NCBI GenBank assembly: GCA_002721365.1
Contig: PBKC01000079.1
Span: 1 to 57,180 of the forward strand
From: Rhodospirillaceae bacterium
GTDB taxonomy: Bacteria > Pseudomonadota > Alphaproteobacteria > GCA-2721365
Direction of reading: 5' to 3'
DNA: 57,180 bases
A model generated the notes under the pieces. That model did not search any database, was not told where the DNA came from, and worked only from the letters and a program-made list of their open reading frames with translations. The position numbers and the translations under genes were made by a program. Shown one piece after another: positions 50,000-57,180 of the stretch (its first letter is position 1; each line of letters opens with the position of its first letter).

Positions 50000-50524
50000 T
50001 CACGGCGCCGCCTCACGGTCCTTGAGACTGTCGCGGCAGTATCTCAGCCCCTGCGCGAGATACTTGGCGACCATACTCTCCGACACCCCGAGCCGTTCGG
50101 CAATCTCGGCGTGGCTGCACCCGTTGACCCGCGACAGCAGCAGGGCTTCGCGGACGTTACCGGGAAGCTCCGCGAGGGCATCGTCGAGCAGGCGGAGCCT
50201 CTCCCGCCCATGCAGCGCCGATTCGGGCGAAGGCGCCTCGTCCTCGATCCCCTCGTCCATCGCCTGATGCAACGTCTCCGCCACATACCGTCCCTCGCGA
50301 CGCAGCATGTCGACGGCCAGATTGTGCGCGACCCGGAAGACATAGGCCCGGGGATTCCTGATCTCCTGCGTCTCGGGCGAAGCAGCGACGAGGCGAAGAT
50401 AGGTGTCGTGGACCACGTCCATGGCGCGGTGGATGTCTCCCAGCCTGACGACGAGCGTTCTGAGCAGCCCGTCGTAGTTCTGCTCGAAGACGTTCACCAG
50501 CAACGATGTCTCGTTCCGCGTCAC
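50000..50524 (-). CDS. fecI: FecI-type ECF sigma factor
   Basis: 174-residue ECF sigma factor for iron-transport genes. Region 2 shows VVHDTYLRLVA and PRAYVFRVAHNLAVDMLRRE. Region 4 shows ALAELPGNVREALLLSRVNG and the helix-turn-helix SHAEIAERLGVSESMVAKYL. The GTG start chosen has GGAG six bases upstream; a TTG two codons earlier is the alternative. Heads the fecI-fecR-receptor series on the - strand, with 115 bases between its stop and the fecR GTG. Confidence 0.94.
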   Translation of the reverse strand: MTRNETSLLVNVFEQNYDGLLRTLVVRLGDIHRAMDVVHDTYLRLVAASPETQEIRNPRAYVFRVAHNLAVDMLRREGRYVAETLHQAMDEGIEDEAPSPESALHGRERLRLLDDALAELPGNVREALLLSRVNGCSHAEIAERLGVSESMVAKYLAQGLRYCRDSLKDREAAP

Positions 50525-50579
50525 CCGCAACTCCGGCCCGCCCCGATGGGCGCATGGCGCCTAGGCCGGGACGTTATTG

Positions 50580-50600
50580 TAAGTGACACTCATTCGCAAC
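50580..50600. promoter_or_regulatory. Possible Fur site upstream of fecI
   Basis: On the fecI strand the sequence GCGAATGAGTGTCACT lies about 60 bases before the start. It matches the other Fur-like core of this locus at 10 of 16 positions. Weak alone, but placement fits iron control of fecIR. Confidence 0.35.
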
Positions 50601-50719
50601 AAGGGTGATGGAAATGTCGCCGAGCCCTCCGCGGACGGTCCGCTCTTCACCGTTGCGGAAGAACGCGCCAACGACTAAGGGTTGATCGAGGCAGAACAAG
50701 CTATATCGGAGGTAGCGCC

Positions 50720-52288
50720 TTGCTCGCACCCGCCGTCAGAAGGCTTTTTGTCGGAACGCTGCTGCGAGCGCTCGTCGCGACCATGGGCGCTTCGGTCACG
50801 ATCGGCACGGCAATGGCGCAGACGCCGGACCTGCCGCCGTTTCTCGAGAAATATTACGCGCCCTTGTTCATGGAAAATGGGAAGCTTATGGCGTCTTGGG
50901 GCCATTCGTCCCAAGACGGCGTCGATACTTACCAATACAGAACGGCGGGTGGCTCGATAGATCTGGCCGTTCAATACATTCCATGCGACAGATCGACATG
51001 CGGCACATTTTTCCAGAACGTCATATTTCTGCTGAATCAAGTTCCCGGCGTGCTCGAGGCCACCTTTCACGAAATAAATGATCCCAATGCCTGGATGTTT
51101 ATTCGCGATGAAAGCGACGTGTCGAACACGATCGTTCTGCGGATGCCGAACGCGATCAGCTTGTTCACCTACAGCGTGAAGGTCCCGGACTATGAAGGGA
51201 CAAATAAGGACAACGACTTCGCCGACCTTTACGAGCAGGCAAAGCTGTTCGCCGCCCGTCAGCGCTTCGGACAGACGGTGCTTAAAGGCGACAATGTCGA
51301 ATTGGGCGACTGGACGGCAAGCTTCCGCGAATACGCCGCCGCCCTTCTGGAATCCGGCAAGACCGACAAGGCGCTGGCTGTCCTCCATCGCCTGGTCGAG
51401 ACGTCGCCTTACGACCTCCAGTCCCACCTCATGCTGATGGAGAATGCGGAGGACGCGGCCGTGACCCGCGCCAGCGCGGAAACGCTGTACCGGAACGCCG
51501 AGTCGCTCGACCTGCACGAAAAATCAGCCAGGTTCCTGAACAAGGACATGGCGGATCGGGATGATCTTCCCGTCATCGAGAAACCGGAGGACCGGCTGCA
51601 GCTTCTCCTGATCCCGCTCGGCCCGGTCGACCTCGACCTTCTGGCCGACGCGGCGAAGATCTACACGGAGATCACCTCCGTCCCCGTCATCGTCCGCAAG
51701 CTGCGGGAGCCATGGGCGCCGGGCCAGCCGGACCGGCCGTTTCTGTTCTACAACGGGCAGCTCGTCAACTTCGCCGGGAAGTCCGAAGCAGACTTCCTTG
51801 CCGAGCTCCGGCACTCCATGCCCGATGACGCGTTGAGCCGATACACCCTGCGGCGATTGAAGGAAGAACTGGGAGCGAACGCCGGCCAGTACGACGCGGA
51901 CAGACTCCTGCCCCCCTTCCTCAACAGCATCGCCGGCTATGTCTCCGACCGCCCTCGCACGATGGTCGTGGGCGTGACGTCCGAGAACATCTTTAGCGGC
52001 GAAGCGCGATTCGTCTTCAGCACGTACGCCGGAGTCTCCCCGACGATATCGGGGAGCATCCTCTCCTACCGGATGCTGATGGCCTTCGAAGGCCAACCGC
52101 AGTCACGCACCCGGCTGACCGAGCGCCTGGCGAAAGAACTGGTTCCCGCCAGCCTGAAGCGCCTCGGGATCCCGAGGGCGACCGACCCGTCGGACCCCTA
52201 CTCCTATTCCAACGGCATCGAACGGGTCGACCAGAAGTCCCTCAGGCTGTCCGCCCCGACCGCTACGGCCCTGGAGGCGTTCAGGTGA
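50720..52288 (+). CDS. Exported protein with TPR-like middle and archaemetzincin-like C-terminal domain lacking the zinc motif
   Basis: 522 residues, TTG start with GGAGG six bases upstream. A signal peptide ends near AMAQTPD (about 34). The first third (about 35-170) is an unidentified beta-rich domain with two Cys. Helical repeats follow (about 185-290, with ALLESGKTDKALAVLHRLVE like a TPR). From about 298 the pattern LLLIPLGPVDLDLLADAAK, YDADRLLPPFL, VVGVTSENIFSGEARFVF and SYSNGIERVDQKS resembles archaemetzincins (M54). The HExxHxxGxxHC motif expected near residues 470-485 is replaced by AKELVPASLKRLGIP, and the Cys ligands are missing, so zinc proteolysis is not expected. Function unknown. 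Confidence 0.6.
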   Translation: MLAPAVRRLFVGTLLRALVATMGASVTIGTAMAQTPDLPPFLEKYYAPLFMENGKLMASWGHSSQDGVDTYQYRTAGGSIDLAVQYIPCDRSTCGTFFQNVIFLLNQVPGVLEATFHEINDPNAWMFIRDESDVSNTIVLRMPNAISLFTYSVKVPDYEGTNKDNDFADLYEQAKLFAARQRFGQTVLKGDNVELGDWTASFREYAAALLESGKTDKALAVLHRLVETSPYDLQSHLMLMENAEDAAVTRASAETLYRNAESLDLHEKSARFLNKDMADRDDLPVIEKPEDRLQLLLIPLGPVDLDLLADAAKIYTEITSVPVIVRKLREPWAPGQPDRPFLFYNGQLVNFAGKSEADFLAELRHSMPDDALSRYTLRRLKEELGANAGQYDADRLLPPFLNSIAGYVSDRPRTMVVGVTSENIFSGEARFVFSTYAGVSPTISGSILSYRMLMAFEGQPQSRTRLTERLAKELVPASLKRLGIPRATDPSDPYSYSNGIERVDQKSLRLSAPTATALEAFR

Positions 52289-52416
52289 CCCGCGACTGAG
52301 CCTTTGCCGGCCGCGATGACGCCCTTTTCGCGGGATCCGACCGTCTTCGCGGGAAAGGATCGGGCCCGCGTCGGGCCTTGACGGCAGCCACCGGAGACCT
52401 GATAACTAGAGCATAG

Positions 52417-54696
<2,280 letters not shown>

Positions 54697-54789
54697 CGGG
54701 GAACCGGCCTGTCCGCACCGCCAATGCCGGCGGCGTGGGCAGGCCGGAACCGCCTTCACACCGCCCGCCCATCGCGGCGGACGATCCGA

Positions 54790-55503
54790 TCAGGCTACGT
54801 CTCGCAGCCGCGCCGCGCCGTCGTGCAGGAAGCAGACCTTGGTGAACAGACCGGGGTCGACGAAATTGGGCAGGCGGATATCCCCGATATCCGGCAGCGG
54901 CTTGCGTTCCGGGTCGAACGCCCGGTCGATCTGCGAGATGAACCCCAGCACGCAGCCGGTATCGCGGGCGAATGTCCGAAGCGCCCGCACCTGGTCGGAC
55001 AGCGGCGGCTTGCTCCGCTGCTGATCGAGGATCTGCAGATAGTCGATGACAGCGACCGTCCCGCGGGGCGACCCCGCGAGATAGCCGATGACGTAATCGG
55101 CGCTGATGTCGTCGGAAGTGACGATCTCCAGCCTGTCGCCGAGGCGGCCGGCGCCGGGGTCCGCCGCGCGGAGGCGCTCCCTGGCTTCCCGCTCCGAATA
55201 TTCCAGCGTGAAGAAGACCGCCCGCCTGCCCTCGCGGACCGCGTCCAGCAGAAGCTGAAGGCCGAGCAGGGTCTTGCCGTGACCGGGGCGGGCGCCCAGC
55301 AACAGCAGATCGCCCTCGACGAGCCGGGACAGCATCGCCTTGGATGGTCCATCCGCCGCGGCCGCGGCGGCCAGCAGGCTCCATCCCGCGTAGCCCTCCT
55401 CGCGCGCGATCCGGTCCAGGGCTTCGTGCAGGGCTATCTTCTCGTCGCGAGCCAGCAGCCTGGCGCGCCGTTTCAGCCGGAAGATCGGGGCGGACAGTCT
55501 CAT
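54790..55503 (-). CDS. Small DnaB-like ATPase
   Basis: 237 residues. The N-terminal 50 residues (FRLKRRARLLARDEKIALHE ... EEGYAGWSLLAA) resemble the short helical module found at the N-terminus of some glyoxalase-superfamily and helicase-like proteins. The rest is a RecA/DnaB C-terminal ATPase core: Walker A GARPGHGKTLLGL, catalytic Glu in FFTLEYSE, Walker B VAVIDYLQILD and sensor FISQIDR. The DnaB N-terminal domain is absent and the C-terminal part is short, so it is not the replicative helicase. Related small proteins occur singly in alphaproteobacterial genomes; role unknown. Confidence 0.7.
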   Translation of the reverse strand: MRLSAPIFRLKRRARLLARDEKIALHEALDRIAREEGYAGWSLLAAAAAADGPSKAMLSRLVEGDLLLLGARPGHGKTLLGLQLLLDAVREGRRAVFFTLEYSEREARERLRAADPGAGRLGDRLEIVTSDDISADYVIGYLAGSPRGTVAVIDYLQILDQQRSKPPLSDQVRALRTFARDTGCVLGFISQIDRAFDPERKPLPDIGDIRLPNFVDPGLFTKVCFLHDGAARLRDVA

Positions 55504-55775
55504 CGCAGAACCTCCATTCCGGGCCGCAGACGCAATCCCTCCTCATGCGGACGCCCGAACAGATGGTTCGACGATCTCGTTACCCCGTATGCCGAATACT
55601 TCCCCGATCGGAGGGGGGAGGCGCAGGCCAAGCCTGTCCTCTGAACGCTACTGAGAAAGGAAGACTCAGGCAAGCGGACCGACGGCGTAAGGAAATCGCC
55701 TGCGCGGTCTTCCCGCGATCTTGCCATTCGGTACGGCTGAGGTTCGGAATCGGGACCAATCGGGTATTATCGGGT

Positions 55776-56153
55776 ATGGAATCGGATAGATCGGCCTTCC
55801 CCGTCGTGAGGGAGCCCAAGCTCCTGCTTGGCCCCGACCTCGTGAAGCTCGTCGCCGAGATCGACGAGTTCAAAGGGCGCTGGGAAGCCCTGAAGACGCT
55901 CTCGCCGGATCGCCTGAGCGCCCTGCGCAGGGTGGCCACCGTCGAGAGTGTGGGCTCCTCCACCCGCATCGAAGGGGCGAAGCTCAGCGACGCCGAGGTC
56001 GAGGTCGAGGTCGAGGTCGAGGTCGAGACGCTGCTCTCCGACATCGCCTTCCGCGCCTTCAGAACCCGCGACGAGCAGGAAGTGGCGGGCTACGCCGAGG
56101 CGATGGACCTCGTCTTCGCGGCCCACGCCGACCTGCGCCTCACCGAAAACCAC
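55776..56153 (+). pseudogene. Truncated Fic-family protein, N-terminal fragment
   Basis: The first 126 residues match the N-terminal part of Fic proteins: FKGRWEALKTLSPDRLSALR, the SVGSSTRIEGAKLSDAEVE inhibitory-helix-like motif, and FRTRDEQEVAGYAEAMDLVF through LRLTENH. In intact relatives the sequence continues into the HPFxDGNGR catalytic domain. Here it breaks at about 56153 and runs by chance to a stop at 56315 in AT-rich, unrelated sequence. The AMP-transferase core is therefore missing. Loss coincides with the composition change, pointing to an insertion or recombination event. Confidence 0.75.
55995..56024. repeat. Five tandem GAGGTC hexamers in the Fic fragment
   Basis: Five perfect copies encode alternating Glu-Val in frame, extending what is normally a single EVE in this motif region. 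Hexamer gain or loss would change length without shifting the frame. Confidence 0.95.
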
Positions 56154-56235
56154 AGCAACGGAACGCCCACGACATGGCGTGCCTTTTCGCAACAAACACC
56201 AAAAGTACGTATAATCTCCTTGAGGGAGAAATCTA

Positions 56236-57180
56236 CTATATTTCTTTCCAGCACTCTATTTCGATACAAAACTCATGACAACTCTTCGCCAGAGAAACTT
56301 GATCCACTATATTAGAGTATTTACACTTGTCGTTAAATGCAATATTAAACAATTTACATGCTTCTCGCACTTCATGTGCGGCTACGGCGAAGTTAATATT
56401 TTCCGGACGGATGCCGTTGACTGGCTCCAATTTGCTTGTTGCCAATCCGATTATATTCCCAAATCGGTCGAGAACGGGCCCCCCGCTATTTCCCTTCTGA
56501 ATCGGCGCTGAGATCTGAAAGTACTTCTGCTTGACTCCGACCTCGGCGCTAACGATTCCCACTCCCATGTTCAGGGAATGTGGGAGTACCGGTCTGAAAG
56601 GGAACCCAAACACCGATACGGTTTCGCCAAGTTGGGCGCTGAGCCATGTCCGAAATGGCGGAGCTTGGATTCCGGTAAGTGGAGTTCGCAGGACAGCAAC
56701 ATCCGTATCCGGATCAATGTATTCCACGGTAGCCCGGCCACGGTATAGACCCCGTGTAACTGTAATTCCGGTTACGCCCGTGACCACGTGAGCATTGGTC
56801 ACAGCGTACCCCTGCGCGTCGAGAATCACACCGCTACCGGTTCTTTGAATCCGAGTACCCTGATAGATCTGTCTATCGTCTATCGCTCGTGCTGGACCAT
56901 CCTGCTCGATCACCACATTCCTATGGTGATGTCCCGTGTGGGAGTGAAAAAGCCGACCAGATAGTTCCACGCCATGGCCGCGAAGTTCGAAGAAGGAAGC
57001 TTCGCCACGGTGCCGTACAACCTGCACCTCGGTCACGTTAAGTTCTGTGACAGGGTCGGACTCTAATTCCCGGTTGGTTTCGGTGCCGACAACGTCCAGA
57101 GGTTCGTCAAGCACCATGATCACGGCGTGTTCAAGGACATCAATGCTCGGCGACTCACCATATCCGGGATGAGCCAAATA
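56236..57180 (-). CDS. Trypsin-like serine protease, 5' end beyond the window or uncertain
   Basis: A chymotrypsin-fold (S1C/HtrA-like) peptidase domain with triad His in AVTNAHVVTG, Asp in IDPDTDVAVLR and Ser in IQKGNSGGPVLD, so it should be active. A Cys-containing C-terminal tail (about 45 residues, with VSLAKSCHEFCIEIECWKEI) follows. No PDZ domain is present. Codons are markedly more AT-rich than in neighbouring genes. The frame is open to the window edge; residues encoded by 56900-57180 look atypical for the protein and the true start may be a GTG near 56920. Adjacent to the broken Fic gene, so likely acquired DNA. Confidence 0.72.
   Translation of the reverse strand, partial: YLAHPGYGESPSIDVLEHAVIMVLDEPLDVVGTETNRELESDPVTELNVTEVQVVRHRGEASFFELRGHGVELSGRLFHSHTGHHHRNVVIEQDGPARAIDDRQIYQGTRIQRTGSGVILDAQGYAVTNAHVVTGVTGITVTRGLYRGRATVEYIDPDTDVAVLRTPLTGIQAPPFRTWLSAQLGETVSVFGFPFRPVLPHSLNMGVGIVSAEVGVKQKYFQISAPIQKGNSGGPVLDRFGNIIGLATSKLEPVNGIRPENINFAVAAHEVREACKLFNIAFNDKCKYSNIVDQVSLAKSCHEFCIEIECWKEI

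Noticed and set aside
55344..55775. In-frame extension upstream of the Fic fragment
   Set aside because: Overlaps the DnaB-like gene on the other strand and has Arg/Ser/Pro-rich shadow composition; Fic homology begins after the ATG at 55776.

Overview
The window is GC-rich DNA from an alphaproteobacterium, most likely a free-living, flagellated member of the Rhodospirillales or a related order. The evidence is a CtrA-type cell-cycle regulator next to flagellar export genes, a FlbD-type sigma-54 activator, an alphaproteobacterial division/cell-wall (dcw) cluster running mraZ to ftsZ with murC-murB-ddl-ftsQ-ftsA-ftsZ intact, a meso-diaminopimelate-type MurE, and lpxC directly after ftsZ. The assignment rests on gene content and order, not on a database search.

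Layout. (1) 1-7605: flagellar regulation and export on the + strand: the 3' part of flbD, flhA, flhF, flhG, a proline/alanine-rich FliK-like protein, and a small protein that looks like a catalytically dead QueF T-fold. (2) 7818-15212: a signalling block with a REC-EAL c-di-GMP phosphodiesterase, a large hybrid histidine kinase on the - strand, and a YfiR-like periplasmic protein paired with a TonB-dependent receptor. (3) 15222-17814: fliJ and fliI (-) divergent from ctrA (+), with a perfect TTAA-N6-TTAA palindrome between them. (4) 17824-18899: a GNAT acetyltransferase, a cupin and a 23-bp-stem hairpin. (5) 18980-38410: the dcw cluster on the - strand, nearly every gene coupled to the next by ATGA/GTGA overlaps, ending in lpxC. 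Upstream of mraZ lie four 10-bp-spaced TGGGA-like repeats (probable MraZ operator), then rnpB and an AmpD-like amidase. (6) 39991-44145: accessory metabolism: a REP-like palindromic repeat, an SDR dehydrogenase, a single-domain response regulator, an enolase-superfamily enzyme, a SpoIIAA-like protein and a phytanoyl-CoA dioxygenase/EctD-like hydroxylase. (7) 44245-50524: an iron-uptake locus on the - strand: fecI and fecR, a TonB receptor with an STN signalling domain, a fused DUF3325-DUF3649-like membrane protein and a PepSY membrane protein, with Fur-like sites. (8) 50720-55503: an exported protein with a C-terminal archaemetzincin-like domain lacking the zinc motif, katG, and a small DnaB-like ATPase. 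(9) 55776-57180: a truncated Fic-protein N-terminus with a hexanucleotide repeat, then an AT-richer segment with a trypsin-like serine protease, which looks like the edge of an acquired island.

How it fits together. CtrA, FlbD, FlhF/FlhG and FlhA/FliI/FliJ link flagellar assembly to the cell cycle. The REC-EAL, kinase and YfiR-TonB genes are probably one envelope- or ligand-responsive signalling unit acting on c-di-GMP. The dcw cluster supplies lipid II synthesis (MurB-G, MraY, Ddl), septal synthesis (FtsW, FtsI) and the Z-ring (FtsA, FtsZ, FtsQ, FtsL) under probable MraZ autoregulation. The FecI-FecR-TonB locus is a standard surface-signalling iron system. The observations most worth following are the QueF-like pseudoenzyme in the flagellar operon, the dead archaemetzincin-like exported protein, the MraZ repeat array, the CtrA palindrome with non-standard spacing, and the Fic/serine-protease junction.
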